From: an uncultured Oscillospiraceae bacterium
GTDB lineage: Bacteria > Bacillota > Clostridia > Oscillospirales > Oscillospiraceae
Direction: 5' to 3'
Assembly: GCA_910587285.1 (NCBI GenBank)
Contig: CAJULM010000002.1
Span: 1-64,000, forward strand
DNA: 64,000 nucleotides
The position numbers and the translations under genes were made by a program. Positions 1 through 7,842 of this stretch are shown here, in pieces. Each line of letters opens with the position of its first letter. The stretch's first letter is position 1. The notes beneath the pieces are model-generated. The model was not told the DNA's origin. It was given only the letters and a program-made list of their open reading frames with translations, and searched no databases.

Positions 1-7
1 GCGACTC

Positions 8-50
8 GGACAAAATACAGATTTGCTCCGCAAATCTTGGTTTTTTGTCC
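8..50. terminator. Bidirectional stem-loop terminator
   Basis: AGATTTGC (19-26) pairs perfectly with GCAAATCT (30-37) around a 3-nt loop. GGACAAAA (8-15) can extend the stem with TTTTGTCC (43-50). A run of six T follows on the plus strand and TATTTTG on the minus strand. It lies just beyond the cinA stop, so it can end cinA transcription and perhaps a gene entering from the left. Nothing else is visible in positions 1-95. Confidence 0.6.
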
Positions 51-95
51 TCGCTCCGCTCCAAGCTCCCTCGCTGTCCACTTCTCCGCGCTTCC

Positions 96-1382
96 TCAAT
101 CGTCCGCCCCAGCCGCGTCCATACCAGCCGGGTCCAGCCCCTCCAGCCACCGCCGCACCATATCCAGGGCATGGTTGACGGCCAGGTTCCGGGTACGGTC
201 CCGCCGGGCGCTCAGGCTGGCCAGGTTCAGCTTTTTCACCCAGCAGCCGTCGGGCGCCGCCAGAGCGGTGTACACCAACCCCACCGGGTTGCCCCGGTCG
301 TCCGGGTCCGGCCCCGCCACCCCGGTGGACGACACCGCCAGGTCGCACCCCAGCACCTTTCGCGCCCCCTGGGCCATCTCCCGGGCCACCTCGGCGCACA
401 CCGCGCTCTTTTCGTCCAGCAGAGCCTGGGACACCCCCAGCACCCCCGCCTTTACCTCGCAGTGATAGCTCACCACGCCGCCCTTGAATACCGACGCCGC
501 ACCGGGCACGTCGGTGATGCGCTTGGCAATGAATCCGCCGGTGCAGCTCTCCGCCGTACCCAGGGTGAGGCCCCGGTTCCGCAGTCCGTCCAGCGCCACC
601 TGGGCCAGCCCGGACACGTCCGCGCCGTACACCAGCTCCCCCAGCAGAGCGCGCACCTCCCTCTCCACCGGGGCGATGAGGGCGTCCGCTTCCTCCGCCG
701 TGGGGGCCTTGGCGGTGATGCGCAGCTCCACCTCTCCCTCCTTGGCGTAGGGAGCCAGGGTGGGATTTTCCAGCTCGTTCATCCGCTCCCGCAGGAGGGA
801 CTCCACCGCCGACTCCCCCGCGCCGAACACACGCAGGGTGCGGGAGCGAATCACCCCCTCGCTCAGCCGGGCCAGCCAGGGCAGCGCCCGCTCCCGGAAC
901 ATGGGCAGGCACTCGCTGGGCGGGCCGGGGAGCATCACCACATAGGTTCCCTCCGCCTCAAAGGCGCAGCCCGGCGCGGTGCCCCAGGCGTTGTCCAGCA
1001 CATGGCAGCCCTCGGGCAGCCACGCCTGCTGAAGATTGTTTTCCGTCATCTCCCGGCCTACGCGGGCAAAAAAACACCGAATGTTCTGGGCGCACTCCGG
1101 GTGGAACACCAGCTTTTTCCCAAAGGCCTCCGCCAGCGCCTGCTTGGTGAGGTCGTCGCAGGTGGGCCCCAATCCCCCCGTAGTCACCAGTACGTCCGCC
1201 CGGCTCCGGGCCAGCTCCGCCGCCGCCTTCACGCGCTCCGGGTTATCCCCCACCACCGAGTGGTACAGCACATTCAGCCCAAGGCCGGACAGCTCCCGGC
1301 TCAGGGCCTGGGCATCGGAATTGACGATTCCGCCCAGCAGTAGCTCAGTACCCACCGACAAAATTTCCACCGTATGGCTCAT
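96..1382 (-). CDS. cinA: CinA family nicotinamide-nucleotide amidohydrolase
   Basis: CinA proteins combine an N-terminal molybdopterin-binding-like (MoCF/COG1058) domain with a C-terminal amidohydrolase that deamidates NMN in pyridine nucleotide salvage. The N-terminus reads MSHTVEILSVGTELLLGG and is followed by the TTGGLGPTCDDLT motif of the first domain. The C-terminal part carries GTAESCTGG and SSTGVAGPD, typical of the CinA C-terminal domain. At 428 aa it has normal full length. The start at 1382 is preceded by GGAGGCGGAGGCC; an earlier in-frame ATG at 1436 lies upstream of the predicted transcript start and was rejected. It is divergent from the sigma-54 activator gene and shares a compact promoter region with it. 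Only housekeeping roles are implied by context. Confidence 0.95.
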   Translation of the reverse strand: MSHTVEILSVGTELLLGGIVNSDAQALSRELSGLGLNVLYHSVVGDNPERVKAAAELARSRADVLVTTGGLGPTCDDLTKQALAEAFGKKLVFHPECAQNIRCFFARVGREMTENNLQQAWLPEGCHVLDNAWGTAPGCAFEAEGTYVVMLPGPPSECLPMFRERALPWLARLSEGVIRSRTLRVFGAGESAVESLLRERMNELENPTLAPYAKEGEVELRITAKAPTAEEADALIAPVEREVRALLGELVYGADVSGLAQVALDGLRNRGLTLGTAESCTGGFIAKRITDVPGAASVFKGGVVSYHCEVKAGVLGVSQALLDEKSAVCAEVAREMAQGARKVLGCDLAVSSTGVAGPDPDDRGNPVGLVYTALAAPDGCWVKKLNLASLSARRDRTRNLAVNHALDMVRRWLEGLDPAGMDAAGADD

Positions 1383-1407
1383 GGCCTCCGCCTCCGTTTC
1401 CAGTTCT

Positions 1408-1436
1408 ATTTTATCCTTCCCATGGAAGGGTGTCAA
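1408..1436 (-). promoter_or_regulatory. Sigma-A promoter of cinA
   Basis: On the minus strand, TTGACA (1436-1431) and TAAAAT (1413-1408) are separated by exactly 17 bp. The predicted transcript would start near 1401, about 19 nt before the cinA ATG. The -35 is one arm of an inverted repeat shared with the divergent promoter. Confidence 0.7.
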
Positions 1437-1458
1437 GCAGAAAGCGTCCCGCCGCCCT

Positions 1459-1487
1459 TTGACACCCAGCTAAAGATATGGTACACT
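1459..1487 (+). promoter_or_regulatory. Sigma-A promoter of the sigma-54 activator gene
   Basis: TTGACA (1459-1464), 17 bp, TACACT (1482-1487). Transcription would start near 1494, about 27 nt before the ATG at 1521, which supports that start. Its -35 sequence TTGACACCC mirrors the cinA -35 (GGGTGTCAA at 1428-1436), so the two promoters are back to back. Confidence 0.7.
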
Positions 1488-1520
1488 CACGGGGAAATCG
1501 CACAGAAAGCCGGTGCCGCC

Positions 1521-2858
1521 ATGATCCTTCACGAAAAAACGAAGGCCGTGTTCCACGCCATGCGGGAGGGAATCCTCCTCATCGACGACCAAACCCGAAT
1601 TGTATTCGGCAACCGCTCCTATCTGGAGTTTTTGAACAAAACAGAGCGCGAGATCGTGGGCCAGCCCCTGCGGGATGTCCGTCCAGGGGCCCGGCTGCCC
1701 GAAGTGCTGGCCACCGGCCAGCCCATCCTCCACGCCCCCCGGATGGAGGAGGAGAGCGACATCTATTTTGTCAATATGTACCCCATTCGGGTGGATGGGG
1801 CCGTGGTGGGCGGGCTGTCGGTCGTGACCTTCAAGCGGGACGCCTATGACTTCCGCAGCGAGCTGGAGGACTACGAGCGGCGCAGCCGGCAGGTGCTGCA
1901 CCGGGTGAACAAGGTGAACTCCACCCGGTACACCTTCGACTCCATTGTGGCTGAGGGGGAAAACGTCCGGGCTGTGAAGGCGCTGGCCAAAAAAGCGGCG
2001 GTCACAGACGCGGCGGTTCTGCTCTCCTCCGAGAGCGGCACGGGCAAGGAACTCTACGCCCAGGCCATTCACAACGCCAGTCCCCGCCGGCATGAGGTGT
2101 TCGTGGCCATCAACTGCGCCAATTTCAACGCCAACACATTGGAGTCCGAGCTGTTTGGCTATGTGGAGGGCGCCTTCACCGGGGCCAAGCGGGGCGGGAA
2201 AATGGGTCTGTTTGAGGCGGCAAACGGCGGCACCCTGTTTTTAGACGAGGTTTCTGAAATGGACATGGGGCTTCAGGCAAAGCTGCTGCGGGTCATTCAA
2301 GAGGGGCGCTTTCGCCCCGTGGGCGGCGTCAGCGAGATTGAGACAGACGTGCGGGTCATCTCCGCCTCCAACGCCGACCTGCAGCAGTACATTCAGCAGG
2401 GCCGGTTCCGCCGGGACCTGTTTTACCGCCTGTCTACCTTCCAAATCTGCATTCCGCCCCTGCGGGAGCGGCGGGGGGATATCCCCTCTCTGGCCCGCGT
2501 AATTTTGCAGGAACTGTCCAAAAAGCTGAAACGCTCTATAACCATCTCGCCGGAGGCCCTGCACGCCCTCGCCGCCCATGATTGGCCGGGCAATGTGCGA
2601 GAACTGCGCAACGTGCTGGAGTTTTCCGCCTATCTGTCGGATAACGGCGTGATTCAGCAGGATACGCTGCCCGAAAGCATCGTCCGCCCCGCCACCCAGT
2701 GGAAGCAGATTCCCTTATCCCAACGGGTGCGGGCGTTTGAACAGAGCGAGATTCACAAGCTTCTGCTGCGCTACGGCTCTAATTTAGAGGGGAAAAAACG
2801 CGTGGCAGAAGAATTGGGCATCTCTCTGGCCACATTGTACAATAAAATCGGCCATTGA
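1521..2858 (+). CDS. PAS domain, sigma-54-interacting AAA+ transcriptional activator
   Basis: A bacterial enhancer-binding protein of 445 aa that should activate RNA polymerase carrying sigma-54. A PAS-like sensor occupies about residues 10-105. The AAA+ domain has a Walker A at 170-177 (SESGTGKE, with Ser for the usual first Gly), the sigma-54-contacting GAFTGA loop at 217-222, and Walker B with LDEV at 241-244. The C-terminus is a Fis-type helix-turn-helix (KKRVAEELGISLATLYNKIG). There is no receiver domain, so input is probably a small ligand sensed by PAS. The start is placed by the promoter, since the ribosome binding site is weak; 1560 is an alternative ATG. It sits directly upstream of a -24/-12 promoter and a catabolic operon, its likely target. 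Confidence 0.93.
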   Translation: MILHEKTKAVFHAMREGILLIDDQTRIVFGNRSYLEFLNKTEREIVGQPLRDVRPGARLPEVLATGQPILHAPRMEEESDIYFVNMYPIRVDGAVVGGLSVVTFKRDAYDFRSELEDYERRSRQVLHRVNKVNSTRYTFDSIVAEGENVRAVKALAKKAAVTDAAVLLSSESGTGKELYAQAIHNASPRRHEVFVAINCANFNANTLESELFGYVEGAFTGAKRGGKMGLFEAANGGTLFLDEVSEMDMGLQAKLLRVIQEGRFRPVGGVSEIETDVRVISASNADLQQYIQQGRFRRDLFYRLSTFQICIPPLRERRGDIPSLARVILQELSKKLKRSITISPEALHALAAHDWPGNVRELRNVLEFSAYLSDNGVIQQDTLPESIVRPATQWKQIPLSQRVRAFEQSEIHKLLLRYGSNLEGKKRVAEELGISLATLYNKIGH

Positions 2859-2859
2859 A

Positions 2860-2875
2860 TTCTAATATATTAGAA
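2860..2875. promoter_or_regulatory. Perfect palindromic activator-binding-like site 1
   Basis: TTCTAATATATTAGAA is a perfect 16-bp palindrome that extends two further bases on each side. It begins right after the activator stop codon, about 190 bp upstream of the -24 element, which is usual enhancer distance. It might also act as a weak terminator for the activator gene because TTTTG follows. Confidence 0.6.
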
Positions 2876-2880
2876 TTTTG

Positions 2881-2896
2881 TTCTGAAATCATAGAA
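2881..2896. promoter_or_regulatory. Activator-binding-like site 2
   Basis: TTCTGAAATCATAGAA shares the TTCT...AGAA ends and the A/T-rich centre with site 1. Its start lies 21 bp after that of site 1, which is two helical turns, as expected for cooperative binding on one DNA face. Confidence 0.55.
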
Positions 2897-2950
2897 CCGC
2901 TGGATTTTAGGCTTATCTTTTCCCATTTTGCGCGATTCTCCCCTTCTGAA

Positions 2951-2966
2951 TTCTAAAATTCTGGAA
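2951..2966. promoter_or_regulatory. Activator-binding-like site 3 (degenerate)
   Basis: TTCTAAAATTCTGGAA, read on the other strand as TTCCAGAATTTTAGAA, matches the TTC...TTAGAA pattern of site 1. It is the closest of the three, about 85 bp upstream of the -24 element. Confidence 0.4.
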
Positions 2967-3050
2967 CCTCTCTCCGCCCGGCGGCACCCCTGAGTCGCTG
3001 AATCCGTTGAGGCGCAGGCCCTCGCCCATTTCCCCCCTCTTGAAAAAACT

Positions 3051-3065
3051 TGGCACACAAATTGC
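3051..3065 (+). promoter_or_regulatory. Sigma-54 (-24/-12) promoter of the symporter operon
   Basis: TGGCAC (3051-3056), 5 bp, TTGC (3062-3065) fits the sigma-54 consensus TGGCAC-N5-TTGC exactly. Transcription should start near 3076, about 119 nt before the symporter ATG. The neighbouring gene encodes a GAFTGA-containing activator, which makes the match much more credible. The 336-bp gap between the two genes holds this promoter, three palindromic sites and a possible leader ORF. Confidence 0.85.
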
Positions 3066-3120
3066 GTCAATAATTTCACGTGTACACAAATTCCCAGCTG
3101 CAAACAACAAGGAAAAGGGC

Positions 3121-3210
3121 ATGAACGGTCTCACGCTGTCCGTCTACAGGGCAGCATCCCAAATGCCGCAACAGAAAGAATCAGGAGGTAGAGCATGGAT
3201 TCGGTATTAA
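3121..3210 (+). other. Possible 29-codon leader ORF overlapping the symporter start
   Basis: An ATG at 3121, preceded by AAGGAAAAGGG (3109-3119), opens a 29-codon frame that ends at TAA 3208-3210. This stop lies 16 nt inside the symporter gene in a different frame. The arrangement could couple translation of the symporter to that of the leader. No homology is recognised; it may be chance. Confidence 0.25.
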
Positions 3211-4580
3211 TGTTTGTTCTGATTGGCGTGATTTGTCTCATCGGCATCCTGGCAGGACGAAAAATCACAAGCGCCGCCCAATGGGCCAACGGCGGTAAAA
3301 GCTTGAACTGGGCCACTGTGGGCATTCTATTGGTCACGTTCCAGATCGGTGGCACATCCACCATCGGTGCGGCGCAGAATGGGTACAGCCTGGGTATCGG
3401 CGGCGCCTGGTATAGTATTGCCGGCACAGTCGCCATGATACTGTCCGCTTTTTTCATTACCCACCTGCGCAAATATATCACAGAAGACACTATTTCCAAC
3501 TTCATGAAGAACCGGTATTCCGCCGGCATCAGCAATCTCTATTCCTACGCATACTTGATTATGGGCTTTATTTACATCCCCATTCAGCTGTTCACCGTTA
3601 CCACAATCTTCCGCACCATTATCCCCGGCCTGTCCCTGACCTGGGCCTGCATCATCGGTCTGCTTTTGGCCATCTCCTACACCGTGGTTTCCGGCGTCAA
3701 CGGGGCCAACTACGTCAGCAAAGTGGGCTGCATTCTGATGTATGGCACCATGGCCGTCGGCCTCGTGCTGGTGATGGGCAAGATCGGCGGCTTCGAGACT
3801 CTCAGCTCTACGTTGGAGCCCAGCTTCTTTAACCTGTTCACCATGCCCACCAAGACTTGGTTCAGCTGGTTCTTGACCTGCTTTGTCGCGTTCCTGACCA
3901 TGCAGGCGGCAATCCAGCCTTCTCTGATTGCGAAGGATGATTCCTCCGCCAAAAAGGGCATCATTTTCGGCGCGCTGCTCAACCTGCCCTGCGGCTTTAT
4001 CTGCGCACTGCTGGGCATGGCCTGCATCGCTATGAACCTGGACGTGGGCGGCAGCAGCTCCCTGGCCTTTGCCACCGTAATCAACACCTACTGCCCCGGC
4101 TGGCTCACCGCCGTGATTTTCGCCTCCATCGCGTTGATCGTGATCTGCACCCTGGCGGGTCAGCTGCTGGCCATCTGCACCATCATTCGCCAGCTGTTGC
4201 TGCCGGTCTATGAAAAGAAGGCAGTCTCAGAACAGAAGCAGCTGACCTACACCCGCCTAATCGCTTTCGTATACGGTTTTATCACCATTATCCCCACCTT
4301 TATGATTCAGCAGTCCTTCCTCAATCAGATTGTCACGGTTCTGATTGCCTGCGTCACCGGCCCCATGCTGTTCTCTCTCATCGCCGGAATGTTCTGGAAA
4401 AAGATGAACGCCTCCGCCGCGTGTTGGAGTATTGTCTCCGGTATCATTGTGGGCATCGTCTGGGTACTGACCGGCATGAGCGATGCTTGGCATCCAGTGT
4501 ACATCATTCTGCCCGTCTCCTCGCTGGTTGGCTTTGCGGTGTGTATGCTGACATCTAAAAACGACACAACAACGGCCTGA
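3195..4580 (+). CDS. Sodium:solute symporter (SSS family)
   Basis: A 461-aa polytopic membrane protein with about 13 hydrophobic segments. The family-typical N-terminal region GRKITSAAQWANGGKSLNW is followed by TFQIGGTSTIGAAQNGY, which resembles the sodium-binding first helix of SSS transporters. These proteins import organic solutes (amino acids, carboxylates, sugars) with Na+. The substrate cannot be read from the sequence; the following dipeptidase and AtuA-type genes suggest an amino acid derivative, peptide or organic acid. AGGAGG at 3183-3188 fixes the start. It is the first gene of the predicted sigma-54 operon. Confidence 0.93.
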   Translation: MDSVLMFVLIGVICLIGILAGRKITSAAQWANGGKSLNWATVGILLVTFQIGGTSTIGAAQNGYSLGIGGAWYSIAGTVAMILSAFFITHLRKYITEDTISNFMKNRYSAGISNLYSYAYLIMGFIYIPIQLFTVTTIFRTIIPGLSLTWACIIGLLLAISYTVVSGVNGANYVSKVGCILMYGTMAVGLVLVMGKIGGFETLSSTLEPSFFNLFTMPTKTWFSWFLTCFVAFLTMQAAIQPSLIAKDDSSAKKGIIFGALLNLPCGFICALLGMACIAMNLDVGGSSSLAFATVINTYCPGWLTAVIFASIALIVICTLAGQLLAICTIIRQLLLPVYEKKAVSEQKQLTYTRLIAFVYGFITIIPTFMIQQSFLNQIVTVLIACVTGPMLFSLIAGMFWKKMNASAACWSIVSGIIVGIVWVLTGMSDAWHPVYIILPVSSLVGFAVCMLTSKNDTTTA

Positions 4581-4609
4581 GGTCCATGCATCAGAAAGGA
4601 TAAAAATTT

Positions 4610-6049
4610 ATGAAATACGTACTCGACCACACAGGAAAACCATATGCCAAACTGTTTGAGGATATTTCCGCCATTCCCCGCGGCAGTTTTCAGGAGGAAA
4701 AAATCGCCGACTTTGTCTGCAGCTTCGCCAAAGACCTTGGCCTGAGCTATACCCGTGACGAGGCCAACAATATCGTGGTTCGCAAGCCCGCCACTCCCGG
4801 CTACGAGGATCATGAGGTGGTCATGCTCCAGGGACATATGGATATGATTTGGAACAAGCGCCCGGGCAGCACCTTCGATTTTGAAACCGAGGGCATCAAG
4901 CTGATGGTGACGGACGACGGCTATCTGATGGCGGAGGAGACCACCTGCGGCTCGGACGACGGCGTTGCCGTGGCCTATATGCTGGCCATTCTCCAGGACA
5001 AAGCCCTGGCCCACCCCGAGCTGGAGTGTGTATTCACCACCGCGGAGGAGCCCGGATTGTACGGCGTGCAAAAGTTCGACTGTTCCCAGCTGAAGGCCCG
5101 AAAATACGTCAGCATGGACGGCAATCTGGAGGGCACCAGCCTGCTTGTAGCCGCAGGCGGCGCAAACGGGCGGTTCACCAAGCGATTCCAGCGCCAGCCC
5201 CAGAACGCCGCCCAGTTGACCATCCGCGTCCACGGCCTCACCGGCGCCCACATCCAGTTCCAGGAGCGCCAGCTGGCAAACGCCATCAAGACCGCGGCCC
5301 GCATTCTCTACTACATTCACAAAGAAGTCCCCTTCCGGCTGATCAGTCTGGACGGCGGCAGCCAGACCACCATTCCCGTGGACTGCACGGCGAAGATTGC
5401 CCTGGCCGCCGGGGATTTGGAGAAGGCAAAGGCAATCGCCCAGCGAGTCATTGGCGAAGTAAAGTTCGAGCATAAGGAGAGCGACCCCAATATGCTCCTT
5501 ACGTTCAGCGATGAACCCCAGGCCGCCCCGGCCATTCCAGAAGAGATTACGCAGCGTATCATCACGCTGCTGCATCTCCTGCCCTGCGGGTTAATTGACA
5601 CCAGCCTGGTGTTTCCCGGCCTGCCCATCTCCTCTTGCACGATTGAAACCATCGAGACAAGAGAGGACGCAATCACCTGGTTCTACCGCCCCGCCAGCGC
5701 AATCACTTCCAAGCTGATGAACATGGACGAATGCAGCCGCGTCCTGGCCAACCTATTCGATGTGGAATACGAGGTGGAGAATTATTTCTACGGCCACAAT
5801 GTGGACGCCGGAACGCCGTTCTACAATGTCTTTGATGAGGTTTGGTTTGAGCAGAATGGGGAGCACATCCGCCCCATTGGAGCCCATTACGGCAACGAGA
5901 TCGGATTCTTCCTGCGCAATATGCCCTGGCTGGACATGATCCTGCTGGTGGCCACTCATTATCAGGCCCACACCCCGGATGAAAAACTTGATCTGGCTTC
6001 CTTTGACCGCTGCTACCGCTGCCTGGTCGAGATATTAAGACGGGTCTAA
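4610..6049 (+). CDS. pepD: Aminoacyl-histidine dipeptidase-type M20 metallopeptidase
   Basis: A 479-aa protein matching PepD (beta-Ala-His dipeptidase, carnosinase-like) in length and motifs. Likely zinc ligands include His76 and Asp78 (GHMDM), the bridging Asp pair at 116-117 (GSDDG), and the catalytic/metal Glu146-Glu147 (TTAEEPGLYGV). HYGNE takes the place of the usual HAGLE near the C-terminus, and a late HTPDE motif follows. It is a soluble cytoplasmic enzyme that hydrolyses dipeptides. It starts 29 bp after the symporter stop, with a RBS in AGAAAGGAT, so it is probably co-transcribed. An alternative is that it acts on an acylated amino acid rather than on His dipeptides. Confidence 0.9.
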   Translation: MKYVLDHTGKPYAKLFEDISAIPRGSFQEEKIADFVCSFAKDLGLSYTRDEANNIVVRKPATPGYEDHEVVMLQGHMDMIWNKRPGSTFDFETEGIKLMVTDDGYLMAEETTCGSDDGVAVAYMLAILQDKALAHPELECVFTTAEEPGLYGVQKFDCSQLKARKYVSMDGNLEGTSLLVAAGGANGRFTKRFQRQPQNAAQLTIRVHGLTGAHIQFQERQLANAIKTAARILYYIHKEVPFRLISLDGGSQTTIPVDCTAKIALAAGDLEKAKAIAQRVIGEVKFEHKESDPNMLLTFSDEPQAAPAIPEEITQRIITLLHLLPCGLIDTSLVFPGLPISSCTIETIETREDAITWFYRPASAITSKLMNMDECSRVLANLFDVEYEVENYFYGHNVDAGTPFYNVFDEVWFEQNGEHIRPIGAHYGNEIGFFLRNMPWLDMILLVATHYQAHTPDEKLDLASFDRCYRCLVEILRRV

Positions 6050-6104
6050 GCTCTGTCCCAATTCTCACAAGCATAAGTTTTGCAGTAGGCAAGGAGTGAT
6101 TACT

Positions 6105-7451
6105 ATGAAATCCATCCGCATCGGCTCCGGCGCCGGCTACGCCGGCGACCGGCTGGAGCCCTCCCTGGAGCTCATTGAAAAGGGCAAGCTGGACTATATC
6201 AGCTATGAGTGCCTGGCCGAGCGCACCATCGCCATCGGCCAGCAGGCCAAGCTCAAGGACCCCAGCAAGGGCTACAACGGCCTGCTGGAGTACCGCATGG
6301 AGAAGGCCCTGCCCCTGTGCTGGAAGCACAAGGTCAAGCTCATCACCAATATGGGCTCCGCCAACCCCCAGGCCGCCGCCGCCAAGTGTGTGGAAATCGC
6401 CAAAAAGCACGGCCTCACCGGCATGAAAATCGCCTGCGTCACCGGCGACGACCTGCTGCCTGTCATCGACAAGTACATGGACACCCAGGTGTGGGAGACC
6501 GGCGAGCCCCTGTCCAAGCTCCCCGGCGAGATCGTGTCCGCCAACGCCTACATGGGCGTGGAGGGCATTCTCAAGGCGCTGGAGCAGGGCGCGGACGTGG
6601 TCATCACCGGCCGCGTGGCCGACCCGGCCATCTTCATGGCCCCCGCCATCCACGAGTTTAGCTGGTCCCTGGAGGACTGGGATAAGCTGGGCAAAGGCAC
6701 CATCATGGGCCATCTGCTGGAGTGCGGCGGCCAGGTCACCGGCGGCTACTTCGCCGAGCCGGGCAAGAAGGACGTGCCCGGCGTGGGCCACCTGGGCTTC
6801 CCCATCATTGAGATCGCGGAGGACGGCTCCTTCTTCGTCACCAAGGTGCCTGAGGCGGGCGGAATGGTCACGGTGGAGACCTGCTCCGAGCAGATCTGCT
6901 ACGAGATCCACGACCCTGAGAACTATCTCACCCCCGACGTGGTGGCTGATTGCAAGCAGATCACCTTCACTGAGACGGAGAAGGACAAGGTGGTGGTCAC
7001 CGGCATCACCGGCAAACCCAAGACCGAGACCTTTAAGTGCTCCATCGGCTACCGGGACTGCTTCATCGGCGACGGTGAGATCAGCTACGGCGGCCCCGGC
7101 TGCCTGGAGCGCGCCAAGCTGGCCCTGGAGATCATGAAGGAACGGCTGGAGCTGGTGGCCCCGGGCCAGTTCGATGAGCTGAAGTTCGATCTCATCGGCT
7201 GCAACAGCCTGTACTGGAATCCCGATTCCCAGTATAATCAGGAGCCCTCCGAGGTCCGCGTGCGGGTGGCCGGCCGGGCCAAGACGAAGGCCATCGCCGA
7301 CTTGGTGCCCAACGAGGTGGAGGCGCTGTACACCAATGGCCCCGCCGGAGGCTGCGGTGCGGTGAAGCGCACCCGGGACATCGTCTCCGTGGCGTCCATC
7401 CTGGTCAGCCGTTACGATGTGAAGCCGGAAGTCGAGGTATTTGAAGTCTAA
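6105..7451 (+). CDS. Acyclic terpene utilization AtuA family protein (DUF1446)
   Basis: A 448-aa protein with the DUF1446/AtuA N-terminus: IRIGSGAGYAGDRLEPSLEL followed by LDYISYECLAERTIA. AtuA was named from the Pseudomonas acyclic terpene pathway, but its reaction is not well defined and homologues occur in many organic acid and amino acid operons. VITGRVADPAIFMAP and AGGCGAVKR are conserved-looking glycine-rich stretches. The start at 6105 is preceded by AAGGAGTGATT at suitable distance; an ATG three codons earlier overlaps that site. Terpene catabolism itself is not indicated by the neighbours. Confidence 0.88.
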   Translation: MKSIRIGSGAGYAGDRLEPSLELIEKGKLDYISYECLAERTIAIGQQAKLKDPSKGYNGLLEYRMEKALPLCWKHKVKLITNMGSANPQAAAAKCVEIAKKHGLTGMKIACVTGDDLLPVIDKYMDTQVWETGEPLSKLPGEIVSANAYMGVEGILKALEQGADVVITGRVADPAIFMAPAIHEFSWSLEDWDKLGKGTIMGHLLECGGQVTGGYFAEPGKKDVPGVGHLGFPIIEIAEDGSFFVTKVPEAGGMVTVETCSEQICYEIHDPENYLTPDVVADCKQITFTETEKDKVVVTGITGKPKTETFKCSIGYRDCFIGDGEISYGGPGCLERAKLALEIMKERLELVAPGQFDELKFDLIGCNSLYWNPDSQYNQEPSEVRVRVAGRAKTKAIADLVPNEVEALYTNGPAGGCGAVKRTRDIVSVASILVSRYDVKPEVEVFEV

Positions 7452-7473
7452 GGGACGAAAGGAGAAAGTCACT

Positions 7474-7773
7474 ATGAAGCTCTGGGAAATCGCGCACTCT
7501 CGCACCGGCGACAAGGGCAATATCTCCAATGTGTCCCTCATCGCCTACGACCCCAAGGATTACGCGCTCATCCGCGAAAAGGTCACCCCCGAACGGGTGA
7601 AAGCCCATTTCAACGGCATGGTCCACGGCGACGTAGTCCGCTATGAACTGCCCAACATCCACGCGCTGAACTTTGTGATGTACGCCGCCCTGGGCGGCGG
7701 CGTCACCCGCTCCCTGTCCGTGGATATGCACGGCAAGGGCCTGTCCTCCTACCTGCTGGACATGGACATCTGA
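7474..7773 (+). CDS. AtuA-associated small protein (AtuA-like C-terminal domain family)
   Basis: A 99-aa protein beginning MKLWEIAHSRTGDKGNISNV; HSRTGDKGN is the hallmark of the small domain that is fused to AtuA in some species and encoded separately in others. It starts 22 bp after the AtuA-type gene, preceded by AAAGGAGAAAGTC, so the two probably form a complex. It is the last gene before a strong bidirectional terminator. Confidence 0.88.
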   Translation: MKLWEIAHSRTGDKGNISNVSLIAYDPKDYALIREKVTPERVKAHFNGMVHGDVVRYELPNIHALNFVMYAALGGGVTRSLSVDMHGKGLSSYLLDMDI

Positions 7774-7784
7774 TTCCAAACGTC

Positions 7785-7822
7785 AAAAGGTCCGCTTCCC
7801 AAAATGGGAAGCGGACCTTTTT
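7785..7822. terminator. Bidirectional intrinsic terminator
   Basis: GGTCCGCTTCCC (7789-7800) and GGGAAGCGGACC (7806-7817) form a perfect 12-bp stem with AAAA before and TTTTT after. It serves both the sigma-54 operon on the plus strand and the convergent PilZ gene on the minus strand. Confidence 0.92.
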
Positions 7823-7842
7823 GTTGTGCCGTGCACGGGGGC

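Noticed and set aside
2858..2880. Palindrome after the activator gene as an intrinsic terminator
   Set aside because: The stem is almost all A/T and the T-run is short; similarity to two further sites upstream of the sigma-54 promoter makes an operator more likely.
5703..7541. Minus-strand open frame of 612 codons opposite the pepD and AtuA genes
   Set aside because: Both plus-strand genes match known families; the antisense frame does not.
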